From Burkholderia ambifaria (GTDB taxonomy: Bacteria; Pseudomonadota; Gammaproteobacteria; Burkholderiales; Burkholderiaceae), in contig NZ_LKPJ01000008.1 of assembly GCF_001443045.1 (NCBI RefSeq), positions 170,147-234,146 on the forward strand: 64,000 bases of DNA. Reading direction: 5' to 3'. Below the pieces are notes generated by a model. That model made no database searches. It was not told the origin of the DNA and saw nothing but the letters and a program-made list of their open reading frames with translations. The position numbers and the translations under genes are program-made. This document shows, one piece after another, positions 1-9,037 of this stretch. How positions within the stretch are numbered: position 1 is the first letter of the stretch; each line of letters begins with the position of its first letter.

Positions 1-169
1 CACGCCCGCCCACAGCTTCAGCACCCTGATGGCCGAGCTGGGCGGCATCGTGCGCAACACCTGCCACACGCCCGCGGCCGGGCCCGAGGCACCGACGTTC
101 GACATCGTCACGACGCCCAACCCGACGCAACGCCACGCGCTCGATCTGATCAAGCAGATCCGGCCGTAG
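1..169 (+). mobile_element. Transposase, C-terminal fragment (cut by window edge)
   Basis: An open frame enters from the left edge (codons start at base 2) and stops at TAG 167-169, giving about 55 residues. The tail contains the phrases ELGGIVRNTC and TTPNPTQRHALDLIKQI. These resemble the C-terminus of DDE transposases found on Burkholderia insertion sequences; I suspect an IS4/IS1634-type element, but the family is recalled rather than proven. It sits beside the O-antigen locus, where insertion sequences are known in B. cenocepacia. The terminal inverted repeat cannot be judged from this side alone. Confidence 0.5.
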
Positions 170-281
170 ACAGAACCCGCAACCCCGAACTCACGCCAAA
201 TGCTTGTGGCACAAGGGCAAACTCGCACTGTCGCTATTGGAACTTCGGGTTAGACTGCCCCCATTCAGACCGGAGTGAATG

Positions 282-950
282 ATGAAGCGAATCGCTATTT
301 ACGGCTGCGGCGGGTTCGGGCGCGAGATTCTGCCGCTGGCACGACAACATCTGGCCCGAGCCGGTGTCGGATCGGCATCCGGAATCGTCTTCGTCTCCGA
401 CACGCCGTCGGAAATCGGCACCGTCCAGAATGGCGTTGAAGTCATTTCCTTCGATGCGCTCATCTCGCCGGAACACCGCGATCGTGCGGTCGTCGTGTCG
501 CTCGGTTCATCTGCCGCCCGACGTGCACTGGCCCGGCGCTGCGAAAGCGAAGGCCTCGCGTTCGGTTCGCTGTCAGCCGGCACGCATGTATCGCTCGATA
601 ACGTCGAGGCCGGCGAAGGTGCAGTCTTCTGCGATTTTTCGATGTGCACGTCGGATATCCGAATCGGCCGGCATTTCCAGTGCAATATCTACAGTTACGT
701 TGCTCACGACTGCGTGATCGGTGATTTCGTCACGTTCGCGCCGCGCGTCGCCTGTAACGGCCGGATCGTGATCGAAGACGATGCCTATATCGGCACCGGT
801 GCAGTGTTGAAGCAGGGAACGCCCGACAAACCGCTGACGATCGGCAAGGGCGCGGTAGTCGGCATGGGCGCCGTCGTGACCAAGGACGTGCCGCCGGGTA
901 CGACCGTGGTCGGCAACCCGGCTGCGCCGATGGTAAAGCGGCCGGCGTAA
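282..950 (+). CDS. NeuD/PglD-family sugar O/N-acyltransferase
   Basis: This is a 222-residue cytoplasmic protein. The N-terminal part (about 1-75) is the Rossmann-like PglD_N region beginning IAIYGCGGFGREI. Residues from about 90 to 210 form hexapeptide repeats of a left-handed beta-helix (for example VIEDDAYIGTGAVLKQG and IGKGAVVGMGAVVTKDV). Such enzymes transfer an acetyl group from acetyl-CoA to an amino-sugar nucleotide. Two adjacent ATGs occur at 279 and 282; GGAG at 272-275 is better spaced for 282. It is the only gene on the plus strand in the O-antigen locus and faces the glycosyltransferases. With a VioA-like aminotransferase nearby, N-acetylation of dTDP-4-amino-4,6-dideoxyglucose (VioB role) is a reasonable inference, not shown. 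Confidence 0.8.
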   Translation: MKRIAIYGCGGFGREILPLARQHLARAGVGSASGIVFVSDTPSEIGTVQNGVEVISFDALISPEHRDRAVVVSLGSSAARRALARRCESEGLAFGSLSAGTHVSLDNVEAGEGAVFCDFSMCTSDIRIGRHFQCNIYSYVAHDCVIGDFVTFAPRVACNGRIVIEDDAYIGTGAVLKQGTPDKPLTIGKGAVVGMGAVVTKDVPPGTTVVGNPAAPMVKRPA

Positions 951-986
951 GCTACACAGCGCGCCGGCCCGCTCAGGCCGGTCGCG

Positions 987-2948
987 CTACGCCTGCCCCG
1001 GTGCCACCATCACGCCAGACTCCACATACCCGAGCAGGCCCGCATAGGTTTCGGCGCTCGCCCACACGATGCGATCGAAGTACGAATTGAATTCCCGCAG
1101 AAAATTGAGCACAGGTGGCGGCGCATCCGCGGCAACGAACATCTCGCATTGACGTCCCTGCCGCCACGCCTCCTTCAGTTGTTCGATCGACGGCATCGAC
1201 TTCGCGTCGCTCGAAAAACGCGTGACCGGCCCGGTTCGTTCGCGCCCGTCGTAAAGCCATCTGCTGGCAAACTGCCGTCGGACAATATTGGTCCTCCTGA
1301 ACTGGCCGACACTGTCCGACGACGTGACGGACCGCGTATGGATCCGGTGCCGATAGAGCGGCTCGTGCAGATACCGGAAGCGGCCGAACTCCGCAATCTT
1401 CAGCGCCAGTTCCCAGTCCTGGATGCCGGAATAGGCATCGACCGACCCGCCGGACTGCAGATACGCGCTGCGCCGAATCACCTTCAGATGCGACGCGACC
1501 ATGCCGTCGAGCAGATCGTCCTTGATGCTCGCGTCGTTCCTGAACGCAATGGTCGGATAGCCGCCGTAATCTGCACGCCGGATCTCGTCGCCGCTTTCAT
1601 CGATGTCGAACCGGTCGGTGAACAAATAGTCGCACGGTTGCCCCTGCGCCAGTACCTGCGCGACGCGGGACAGCGCGCCTGGCGCCAGTGCGTCGTCGCA
1701 ATCGACGAACGCGATGTACTCTCCGGCCGCCTGTTCGACCGCTTCGTTCTGCGTGCGCGAAATACCCTTGTTTTCGACGTTGAGGACGATCCGCACGTTG
1801 GGGTGACTGCCCTGCAGCGCACACAGCAGGGCAGTCGTGCGTGCATCGGGAGAACGGTCATCGACGCAGATGATCTCGAATGCGACGTCCCGCTGTTCGA
1901 TCACGGACAGCAGGCAGCCGTCGATGTAGTCGAAATGGTTGTATGCCGGAATCACGACGCTGATCAGCGGTGCTGACGACGTCGGCATCTTCGCGATGGC
2001 AGCCTGCAGTTGCGCAAGCTTCTGCGCGTGCAGATCGGCGGGAGCGACCGGCGGCGCGGCTGCACTCGATGCGGTTTCATGCGCATGACTACGCAACTGC
2101 GCGATTTCCTCGACGTACGCCGGATGCTTCCGATAGAAATTCTCGAACCAGTCGACCGCGGATTCGAAAAACGCCGGTTCGCGCGCGGACACCATCGCGT
2201 CGATCTTGGCGGCTGCATGCAGCCAGCTCTTTCCCATCTTCACGTACGACCGGCGCATGCTTTGCGCATGCTGCCGGTAAATCGCATTGTGTGCGTTGAG
2301 GTAGGCCATGCGCGCGCCGCGCGCGCTCAGGCTGCACCAGAACAACCAGTCTTCCTTCGCGCGCGCGGACGTGTCGAACGGCGTGTCCATCAGCACGGTT
2401 CGGCGAAACAGCGCGCAGTGGATCGGAATCGCGAAGCCGCGTTCCCATTTGTATAGAAAATCAGACAGGTCGAGCGCCGAATGCGCGATCGCTTCATCGT
2501 TTTTCGAAAAGACCGAACGCGTATCGTCGCACAGCAGGAAGTTGGATACCGATACGTCGAGCGCATTTGCCACCTGGAAATGCGCAACCTGCAGGTCGAG
2601 CTTCGGGGGAACGATGAGGTCGTCCGCATCCAGCAATTGCACGAATTCGCCGGTCGCGGCGGCGATACCCGTGTTGCGCGCGCCCGAAAGCCCCGCGTTC
2701 TGCTGCGAAATCACCCGCACCGCGGGCGACAGCGCTTGTGCCGCACGCAGATGGATGTCGGTCCTGGGTGCCGTGCTGCCGTCGTCGACGACGATGATCT
2801 CCAGCGGCCCGCGATACGCGTCGCGAACCGACGAGATCGATTCGTTCAGATACTGTGCCTGATTGAAACACGGGATTACCACCGATACGAGCGGCAACGA
2901 CGAATCACGCGAATCGTCAGCGCCCGATTCTTTCCGGTCAGATCCCAT
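987..2948 (-). CDS. Two-domain family 2 glycosyltransferase
   Basis: A 653-residue protein with two GT-A (family 2) domains. Domain 1 starts near residue 20 (LVSVVIPCFNQAQYL) with the acidic metal/nucleotide motif LLDADDLI near 105-112. Domain 2 starts near residue 328 (LISVVIPAYNHFDYI) and carries FVDCDDAL. It probably adds two sugars, or alternates linkages, while the O-antigen is built on undecaprenyl phosphate at the inner face of the membrane. The start at 2948 has GGAAGG four bases upstream and overlaps the upstream gene by 11 bp; an upstream ATG at 2969 would force a longer overlap. It is the last leftward gene of the O-antigen operon seen here. The acceptor and donor cannot be read from sequence. 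Confidence 0.88.
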   Translation of the reverse strand: MGSDRKESGADDSRDSSLPLVSVVIPCFNQAQYLNESISSVRDAYRGPLEIIVVDDGSTAPRTDIHLRAAQALSPAVRVISQQNAGLSGARNTGIAAATGEFVQLLDADDLIVPPKLDLQVAHFQVANALDVSVSNFLLCDDTRSVFSKNDEAIAHSALDLSDFLYKWERGFAIPIHCALFRRTVLMDTPFDTSARAKEDWLFWCSLSARGARMAYLNAHNAIYRQHAQSMRRSYVKMGKSWLHAAAKIDAMVSAREPAFFESAVDWFENFYRKHPAYVEEIAQLRSHAHETASSAAAPPVAPADLHAQKLAQLQAAIAKMPTSSAPLISVVIPAYNHFDYIDGCLLSVIEQRDVAFEIICVDDRSPDARTTALLCALQGSHPNVRIVLNVENKGISRTQNEAVEQAAGEYIAFVDCDDALAPGALSRVAQVLAQGQPCDYLFTDRFDIDESGDEIRRADYGGYPTIAFRNDASIKDDLLDGMVASHLKVIRRSAYLQSGGSVDAYSGIQDWELALKIAEFGRFRYLHEPLYRHRIHTRSVTSSDSVGQFRRTNIVRRQFASRWLYDGRERTGPVTRFSSDAKSMPSIEQLKEAWRQGRQCEMFVAADAPPPVLNFLREFNSYFDRIVWASAETYAGLLGYVESGVMVAPGQA

Positions 2949-4302
2949 AACCTTCCAACTCCTTGACATGCTCGACGAAGCGCTGCCACGTATGGCGCCC
3001 GTCGATCAGCTCGACAAGCGCGCGGGCGCGCGTTTCGACTTCCTGCGAATTCGAAATGACTGACTCCATCGCCGCGCGATAATCCGCGACCTCCGGCTTC
3101 TCGGACAGCGGATATCCGGTCGAATCCGATATCAGCTCGCCCACGCCGCCGACCGACGGAGCGATGATCGGCACACCCAACGTCCCGATCTCGAGCAGGA
3201 TGTTCGGCATGCCTTCCCACTTCGACGTGAAGATGAAGCCCGTGTATGCGCGTTCGCGCACAAGCTCTTCCGGAGACGTGAACGGCCCCATCAGATGCAG
3301 ATTGGCGAGATCGGGAAGCTGCTCGCTGACATTCACGACCGCCTGGCCATAGACATAGAAGTCGACGTGCGGGCATGCGTGCACGAGCGCCAGTAGCAGG
3401 TCGACACGCTTCTCCTTGTCGAGCCGCCCCGCCCACAGAAACGCCGGGCGTTGCCCCGCCAGATCCTGTCCGCGGCTCGCGATGCGTGCGAGCGCGCGTG
3501 CCTTCCATCCATCGGTCGCCATGCGGCTGGGGTTGTACACCGCGTGCAGTTTTTCGCCCTGCTGCCCGAGGTTGTATTCGGCGCGCGCATCGGTCACGAA
3601 GCGCTGGTTGTCGGACAGCAACGCGGTCAGCGCCGGCAGCCCCGGCTGCAGGAAATAGGCCGCGTAGCCGATCTTGCTCTTTCCGTCCTCGGCGAACTGG
3701 AACGCAAAAATGCTGGCGAACAGACGCATGACTTCCTTGAGCCGGCTTCCCTGCGAGATGACCGCGTTCCAGGCGACTTCGCTGTTGATGTTGTGGACCA
3801 CGGCAGGCCGGATCGCCAGCAACATGTCATACAGGAGCGCCTGCTTCAGCGCGTACGAATCGTCGTGCGTGAAATCGCGCAGGACGACCACATGCACGCC
3901 GTCGATTCGCGCGACGCGCTCGTCGACCAGATCGCGATCGGCGACGACGATCAGGACCTGACGGTCGGGATGGATCTCGCGCAGCGCTTTCGAGAAATTG
4001 AGCGCGACGTTCTCTGCGCCCCCCGTTCCGAGGAACGGCACCGCAATGATGTGGCTGACGTTTCGCACACCCCGCTGCGCGAGGTCGAGCATCAGGTGCT
4101 GCAGGCGTGACTCGCGCGCATGGTCGAGCAACTGTTCGCGACGGACCGCCGAGTGCAACGCCTGACGAATCGACTTGCCGTGACGCAACGACGTGATAAC
4201 CGGCGAAATGGCCTTGCGAACGCGCCACTTCGCCTCCTGGCTCAGCGGCAGGCGATGGTAGACGCGTTGGGCAAAGTACAGAAGATGCTGGTATCGCGAC
4301 AT
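2938..4302 (-). CDS. GT4-family glycosyltransferase
   Basis: 454 residues with the GT-B fold of family 4 (glycosyltransferase group 1). The N-terminal acceptor domain has a glycine-rich segment (VPFLGTGGAENVAL). The C-terminal donor domain starts near RPAFLWAGRLDKEKRVDLLL and contains EGMPNILLEIGTLGVPIIA, the E-x7-E-type signature that holds the nucleotide-sugar donor. It is probably a retaining transferase for the O-antigen chain. It lies 35 bp downstream of the next GT2 gene and its stop overlaps the start of the dual GT2, so translational coupling is likely. The position matches the wbx transferases of the B. cenocepacia O-antigen cluster. Confidence 0.88.
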   Translation of the reverse strand: MSRYQHLLYFAQRVYHRLPLSQEAKWRVRKAISPVITSLRHGKSIRQALHSAVRREQLLDHARESRLQHLMLDLAQRGVRNVSHIIAVPFLGTGGAENVALNFSKALREIHPDRQVLIVVADRDLVDERVARIDGVHVVVLRDFTHDDSYALKQALLYDMLLAIRPAVVHNINSEVAWNAVISQGSRLKEVMRLFASIFAFQFAEDGKSKIGYAAYFLQPGLPALTALLSDNQRFVTDARAEYNLGQQGEKLHAVYNPSRMATDGWKARALARIASRGQDLAGQRPAFLWAGRLDKEKRVDLLLALVHACPHVDFYVYGQAVVNVSEQLPDLANLHLMGPFTSPEELVRERAYTGFIFTSKWEGMPNILLEIGTLGVPIIAPSVGGVGELISDSTGYPLSEKPEVADYRAAMESVISNSQEVETRARALVELIDGRHTWQRFVEHVKELEGYGI

Positions 4303-4337
4303 GGTTAGATAGCTTGATTCATTCGCTGGTGCACGGA

Positions 4338-5642
4338 CTATCGGCTCAGGCGCCGGTACAGATTATCCGCCTTGCCCCAGATGGTGCCCCTGACACGATC
4401 GAGTTCCGTCTGCGCGTCGGCCAAGCTGGCGGCGAGCCGCCCTTCCCGCTCGGCCGCGGCACGCAACTCCGCCTTCGCGTGTTCGAGTTCCGCTGCAACG
4501 CGCTCGCGCTCGGTACGCGCCTGATCCAGTTCGGCAAGCGCGCGGTCGCGCTCGCCGCGAATCAGCAGTTGAAACGTCGCGGCGCCCTCGAGCGCCTGCG
4601 CGTCCGCCGCTGGCGCCGGATCATCGTACTCGCCCCCCTGCTTCGACAGGCGCTCGCGAACAGCAGCAAAAGCCTGCGGCGACCAGCCAGATGCGAGTCT
4701 CATCACGAACGCGCTCAGTTCGCCATTGAAGAACAGATGGGGCGGAATCCTGAACGTGTCCTCGTGACGGTCGTACACGCGCAGCATCTCGATCAGCTCC
4801 AGAAACCGCCTCCAGTTGCCGTCGATCTCGAAGAAGCGTCCGATGAACGACTCCATGCTCTTGCGGAGCAGGTCGAAGCGCTCGATCCGCTCGAGGTACG
4901 GATGCACAACGCGGCCGGAGATGTCCGCATACTCCCACATCAACGCGTCGCGATTGCGATGCGTAACGTTGCCACCGTGCGCACGGTAAAGAAGGAGCGC
5001 GTCCTTCATCACATGAAACCGGGCGCCGCCGGCGAGCGAACGCAGCCAGAAATCCCAGTCCGGCGAGTAAGTCAGGTCTTCCCGGAAAAAACCGATCCGG
5101 TCGTGCGTGGACTTCCTGACCAGCACAGTCGAATGGCACAGATGGTTCTCCCACACCCAGCTGTCGGGCATATTCAGGTCGAGGTCCTGATTGAACCACG
5201 GCGCATAAAAGCATTTGTCGGCAGCGACAGGCTGGCTCGACGCATCGATCTCCGCCATGAAGCTGCCGCAAATCTCGACATCCGGATGGGCGTCCATGAA
5301 TGCAACCTGCACCGCAAGCTTCTCGGGCACGAACACGTCGTCGGAATCCAGGCTCGCGATGAATTCGCCGGACGCGAGCCGCAGTGCCGTGTTGTACGCC
5401 GCGCACGCGCCCTGGTTGCGCTCCTGGCGCACCGTGCGAATCCGCGGGTCGCCGAACTGCTGGATGACCTCCCAGGAATCGTCGGTCGAACAGTCGTCGA
5501 CAATGATCAGTTCCCATGACGCGTACGTCTGGGACAGTACCGACCGAATCGTCTCCCCGATGAATCTGCCGTAGTTGTAAGACGTCGTGAGAACGCTGAC
5601 ACGCGGCCGCGAATCCCCGGTCGAATAATTATTGTTTGCCAT
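4338..5642 (-). CDS. Family 2 glycosyltransferase with C-terminal coiled coil
   Basis: 434 residues. The GT-A domain is N-terminal (SVLTTSYNYGRFIGETIRSV, then IVDDCSTDDS and SLDSDDVFVP, the latter giving the DxD-type metal site). The last ~75 residues are rich in E, R, A and L with heptad spacing (RDRALAELDQARTERER onward) and should form a coiled coil, perhaps for assembly with other transferases or the membrane. The start at ATG 5642 is preferred over an upstream ATG at 5744, which would put 34 arginine- and cysteine-rich residues inside the upstream gene. The remaining overlap with the aminotransferase gene is 14 bp. Role: O-antigen repeat assembly. Confidence 0.87.
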   Translation of the reverse strand: MANNNYSTGDSRPRVSVLTTSYNYGRFIGETIRSVLSQTYASWELIIVDDCSTDDSWEVIQQFGDPRIRTVRQERNQGACAAYNTALRLASGEFIASLDSDDVFVPEKLAVQVAFMDAHPDVEICGSFMAEIDASSQPVAADKCFYAPWFNQDLDLNMPDSWVWENHLCHSTVLVRKSTHDRIGFFREDLTYSPDWDFWLRSLAGGARFHVMKDALLLYRAHGGNVTHRNRDALMWEYADISGRVVHPYLERIERFDLLRKSMESFIGRFFEIDGNWRRFLELIEMLRVYDRHEDTFRIPPHLFFNGELSAFVMRLASGWSPQAFAAVRERLSKQGGEYDDPAPAADAQALEGAATFQLLIRGERDRALAELDQARTERERVAAELEHAKAELRAAAEREGRLAASLADAQTELDRVRGTIWGKADNLYRRLSR

Positions 5643-6774
5643 TGCAGATGTATTGAATGATGTCGACGATGCGATTCGCCCCGTCTTCCCCGAGCTCGCC
5701 GTACAGCGGCAACGCCAGCACTTCGCGGGACACGCGCGTCGCAACCGGCAGGCGGCCAGGATCAGCGCTCGGCAACGCGCGGTAACAATTGTGCTCGCTG
5801 CAAAGCGGGTAGAAATAGCGCCGCGAAAACACGTTGAACTGCTTCAGCGTGTCGTACAACTGGTCGCGCGACACGCCGCATGCCTGCGGGTTCACGCGCA
5901 CGATGAAATACTGCATGCTGTGGCTGACGTTCTGCGGCAGCCGGAAGCACTTGATGCCGGGAACCTCGTCCAGGCGACTCTGGTACACCATTGCAACACG
6001 CTGCCGCGCGGCATGCTCGGCATCGTAATGGGCGAGATTGACGAGACCCAGTGCCGCCTGCACTTCGTTCATCTTGCCGTTAGTGCCCGGCATGATGACT
6101 TCGGTCTCGTTCAGAATTCCGAAATTCTTCAGCAGATCGACGCGCCGCTTCATCGCTTCGTCCGCCATCGCTAGCCCGCCTCCCTCGGCCGAGTGAAACA
6201 GCTTCGTCGCATGGAAGCTGTACATCGTCGCGTCGCCGAACTCGGCGACCGGCTTGCCATCGATTTCTGTGCCGAACGCGTGCGCACCGTCGTAGAGCAC
6301 CTTCACGCCGTACTGCTCGCGAATGCGCTCGAACGCCTTCACGTCGCACGGCATCCCGTAGACGTGCACGCCGAGCACACCCGTCGTCCGCGGCGTGATC
6401 ATTGCTTCCGCCACCGCCGGGTCGATGGTCAGCGTTTCCTCGTCGATGTCGCAGAACACCGGCGTCACGTTGTTCCAGTGCAGCACATGCGGCGTCGCGG
6501 GAAACGTGAACGGCGTCGTGATGACTTCACCGGCGAGCCGCAGTGCCTGGCAGGCGACGAGTAGCGCACTCGTCCCGTTGTTGAACAGCGAGAAGTGCCG
6601 GGCGCCGAGCCGCTTCGCAAGTGCCGCCTCCAGCGCGATGTGCTTCGCACCGCCGTTCGTCAGCCACGCGCTGTCCCAGATGTCTTCCAACTGCGACGTA
6701 AACTCGCCGAGCGGCGGCAACATCGGTCTCGTCACATAGATCGGATTGGCGAAACCATCCGGCTTTTGTCTCAT
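5629..6774 (-). CDS. vioA: DegT/DnrJ/EryC1-family nucleotide-sugar aminotransferase, VioA-like
   Basis: 381 residues, PLP-dependent. The opening (PMLPPLGEF, then WLTNGGAKHIALEAALAKRL and SLFNNGTSALLVACQAL) closely follows VioA as I recall it. The PLP lysine is in YSFHATKLFHSAEGG. VioA converts dTDP-4-keto-6-deoxy-D-glucose, the product of RmlB, to dTDP-4-amino-4,6-dideoxyglucose. Start 6774 has AGGAG eight bases upstream; longer frames run into the wzt gene. It is followed with overlap by the glycosyltransferases, as in the B. cenocepacia rml-wzm-wzt-vioA-wbx order. The substrate (dTDP-linked, 4-position) is inferred from resemblance and from RmlB being in the same operon; other DegT sugars remain possible. 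Confidence 0.75.
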   Translation of the reverse strand: MRQKPDGFANPIYVTRPMLPPLGEFTSQLEDIWDSAWLTNGGAKHIALEAALAKRLGARHFSLFNNGTSALLVACQALRLAGEVITTPFTFPATPHVLHWNNVTPVFCDIDEETLTIDPAVAEAMITPRTTGVLGVHVYGMPCDVKAFERIREQYGVKVLYDGAHAFGTEIDGKPVAEFGDATMYSFHATKLFHSAEGGGLAMADEAMKRRVDLLKNFGILNETEVIMPGTNGKMNEVQAALGLVNLAHYDAEHAARQRVAMVYQSRLDEVPGIKCFRLPQNVSHSMQYFIVRVNPQACGVSRDQLYDTLKQFNVFSRRYFYPLCSEHNCYRALPSADPGRLPVATRVSREVLALPLYGELGEDGANRIVDIIQYICNGKQ

Positions 6775-6851
6775 AGGGCGCTCCTGATTGATTCCTCGTG
6801 CAGATCCGCACGCCTGCCCCGGCGCCGGACCCCCTGCCGGCCGACGCTGCG

Positions 6852-8165
6852 TCAGGCCACCGTCTTCGACAACAGCCGCGTCTGGACTTTGTTGTCGAAA
6901 TGTACGGCGCCGTACAGCGGCAGGTAGGTGCCGCGCGAGACGTTGAACTGCACGGCGATCGGCACATGATCGCACGTGTCGACCTGGCCGATGCTCAGGT
7001 CCGTCGGCACCGACGTCGCCGCGCTGATGCTGTAGTCACCGCCGCGCAGCGACACCTTGAACGTCCAGTCGACCACGTGGACTTCGCCCGCGTGCACGTC
7101 GTACAAATGCGCATGCTCGAGACCTGTGTCCGAATACGCGATATCGAAACCGTTCTTGTCGCGCAGGTGATAGCCGAACGCGAGCAGCGGCAGATCTTCC
7201 TCGACGCTTACGACCATTCTCAGCGTCACGGTGTCGCCGTATGTGACCTGGCGCGTCACGCGCCCCTGTTCGTTCAGCAACTGAACGTTGACGAAGCTCG
7301 CACGGCCGTTGCGGAGGCGCTGGAACGCCGCCTGCTTCTGGAACTCGTCCGCACCGTCGTTGAGGTCGGCATCGAGCTCGGCAATCTGCGTCGCCGGCGC
7401 ATCGGCGTCCTCGATTACGTGCTGCTTCTTGCGGACGTAGGAGGAGTAATACGATTCGATCACATGGTCCGTCGAGCCGACGGCCAGCATGTTGCCGTGA
7501 TCGAGCAGGATTGCGCGGTTGCACAGCGCCTTCACCGAGCCCGGATCGTGGCTGACGAACAGCAGCGTCGTGCCGCGATCCATCAGCTTCTTCATCACCG
7601 CCATGCACTTCGCCTGGAACAGCGCGTCGCCAACCGACAGTGCTTCATCGACGATCAGGATGTCCGGGTTGACGTGAATCGCGACCGAGAAAGCCAAGCG
7701 CACGTACATGCCCGAAGAATAGGTCTTCAACGGCTGGTTGACGAAATCGCCGATTTCGGAGAAATCGACGATCGCCGGATATTTCTCTTCCAGCTCTTCC
7801 TCGCTCATCCCGAGAATCTGGCCGTACAGCATCACGTTCTCGCGGCCGGTGAATTCGGGGTTGAAGCCCGACCCGAGTTCGAGCAGCGCGGCGACCTTGC
7901 CGTTCGTTTCGACGTTGCCGGCGCTCGGCGCGAGCGTCCCCGAGATCACCTGGAGCAGCGTCGACTTTCCGGAACCGTTGTGACCGACGATCCCCACCGT
8001 CTCACCACGTGCGATGTCGAACGAAATGTCGCGCAGCGCCCAGAATTCCCGGTAGTACTGCTTGCGGGCGCCGAACAGCATCTGCAACAGGCGCGCGCGC
8101 GGGCTATCGTAAATATGAAAGACCTTGCTCAGATCCTTCACGCTGACTGCGAGATCAGAGGACAT
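6852..8165 (-). CDS. wzt: O-antigen ABC exporter ATPase with C-terminal glycan-binding domain
   Basis: 437 residues. The N-terminal half is an ABC ATPase: Walker A GHNGSGKST, signature YSSGMYVRLAFS, Walker B ILIVDEALSVGD, and the switch histidine in LLFVSHDPGS. After a linker near residue 250 comes a beta-rich domain of about 180 residues typical of Wzt proteins that recognise the finished, capped O-chain. It powers transport of undecaprenyl-linked O-antigen across the inner membrane with Wzm. Start 8165 overlaps the end of wzm by 11 bp; a longer frame from 8225 lies inside wzm. The extended form implies recognition of a chain terminus, although no obvious cap-adding methyltransferase or kinase is in this window. 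Confidence 0.92.
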   Translation of the reverse strand: MSSDLAVSVKDLSKVFHIYDSPRARLLQMLFGARKQYYREFWALRDISFDIARGETVGIVGHNGSGKSTLLQVISGTLAPSAGNVETNGKVAALLELGSGFNPEFTGRENVMLYGQILGMSEEELEEKYPAIVDFSEIGDFVNQPLKTYSSGMYVRLAFSVAIHVNPDILIVDEALSVGDALFQAKCMAVMKKLMDRGTTLLFVSHDPGSVKALCNRAILLDHGNMLAVGSTDHVIESYYSSYVRKKQHVIEDADAPATQIAELDADLNDGADEFQKQAAFQRLRNGRASFVNVQLLNEQGRVTRQVTYGDTVTLRMVVSVEEDLPLLAFGYHLRDKNGFDIAYSDTGLEHAHLYDVHAGEVHVVDWTFKVSLRGGDYSISAATSVPTDLSIGQVDTCDHVPIAVQFNVSRGTYLPLYGAVHFDNKVQTRLLSKTVA

Positions 8166-8961
8166 CTGCGAATCCTTTCCTCGTGCGATTAAACCATTGG
8201 TAGCCCAGCGCCGCGACACCGACACTAATGACCATCATCAACAACACACCGGTCCAGCTCGGCACGGTTCCAAAGATCACGACGTTGCGGCTTTGCTCGA
8301 TGACGAACGCGAGCGGATTCATCCCGACGATACGCTGGTAATGGGCCGGCAGCGAACTCACCGGATAGAACACCGGTGTCAGGAACATCAGCACCGTCGT
8401 CACGAGCCCGATCGACTGCCCGATGTCCTGAATGAACACGCCCAGCGACGCCAGGAACCAGCAGACACCGAGGGTAAATAGGATGAACGGCAACACGATC
8501 AGCGGGAAATAGAGGATCGTCGCGTGTACGGGAAAGCCCAACACGACCATCGCGAGCACCAGCACGCAGAAGCTGATCGCGGCATGGAACAACGCGACGA
8601 GCAACGCGACGACCGGCAGCACCTCAAGCGGAAACACGACCTTCTTCACGTAGTTCGCGTTACTGATGATGAGCGACGGCGCACGGTTCACGGCTTCCGA
8701 GAACACCTGGAACATGATCATTCCGACGAACAGCACGACGGCGAATTCGGTCTTCGAATCGGATCCGGTATTCCAGCGCGCCTTGAAGATCACGCTGAAC
8801 ACGAACGTGTAGACGGTCAACAGCAGCAGCGGGTTGAAGAACGACCACAGCAGGCCGAGTACCGAGCCGCGGTAGCGGCCGACCACCTCGCGGCGCGCCA
8901 TTTGGAGGATCAGGCGACGATGCCGCCAGATGGGAAGTGATGGTTGAATGAGTTCCCGCAT
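8155..8961 (-). CDS. wzm: O-antigen ABC exporter permease
   Basis: 268 residues of the ABC-2 type permease family, about six membrane helices (for example the VVALLVALFHAAISFCVLVL and IGLVTTVLMFLTPVFYPVSS stretches). The amphipathic N-terminus (RRLILQMARREVVGRYRGSVLG) is typical of polysaccharide permeases. With Wzt it moves the completed polymer to the periplasm for ligation to lipid A-core. It sits 76 bp after rmlD and overlaps wzt, so the pair is made together. No wzx or wzy gene is present, which fits an ABC-dependent O-antigen. Confidence 0.92.
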   Translation of the reverse strand: MRELIQPSLPIWRHRRLILQMARREVVGRYRGSVLGLLWSFFNPLLLLTVYTFVFSVIFKARWNTGSDSKTEFAVVLFVGMIMFQVFSEAVNRAPSLIISNANYVKKVVFPLEVLPVVALLVALFHAAISFCVLVLAMVVLGFPVHATILYFPLIVLPFILFTLGVCWFLASLGVFIQDIGQSIGLVTTVLMFLTPVFYPVSSLPAHYQRIVGMNPLAFVIEQSRNVVIFGTVPSWTGVLLMMVISVGVAALGYQWFNRTRKGFADVL

Positions 8962-9037
8962 GACAATCTCTAGCTAGGCCATGCCGCACGCACGACGCGG
9001 CATGAATTGTGATGTGCGCCGCCCGGACTGGGCGGCA

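Noticed and set aside
6798..8192. 464-codon plus-strand frame
   Set aside because: Antisense to wzt, whose Walker motifs are intact.
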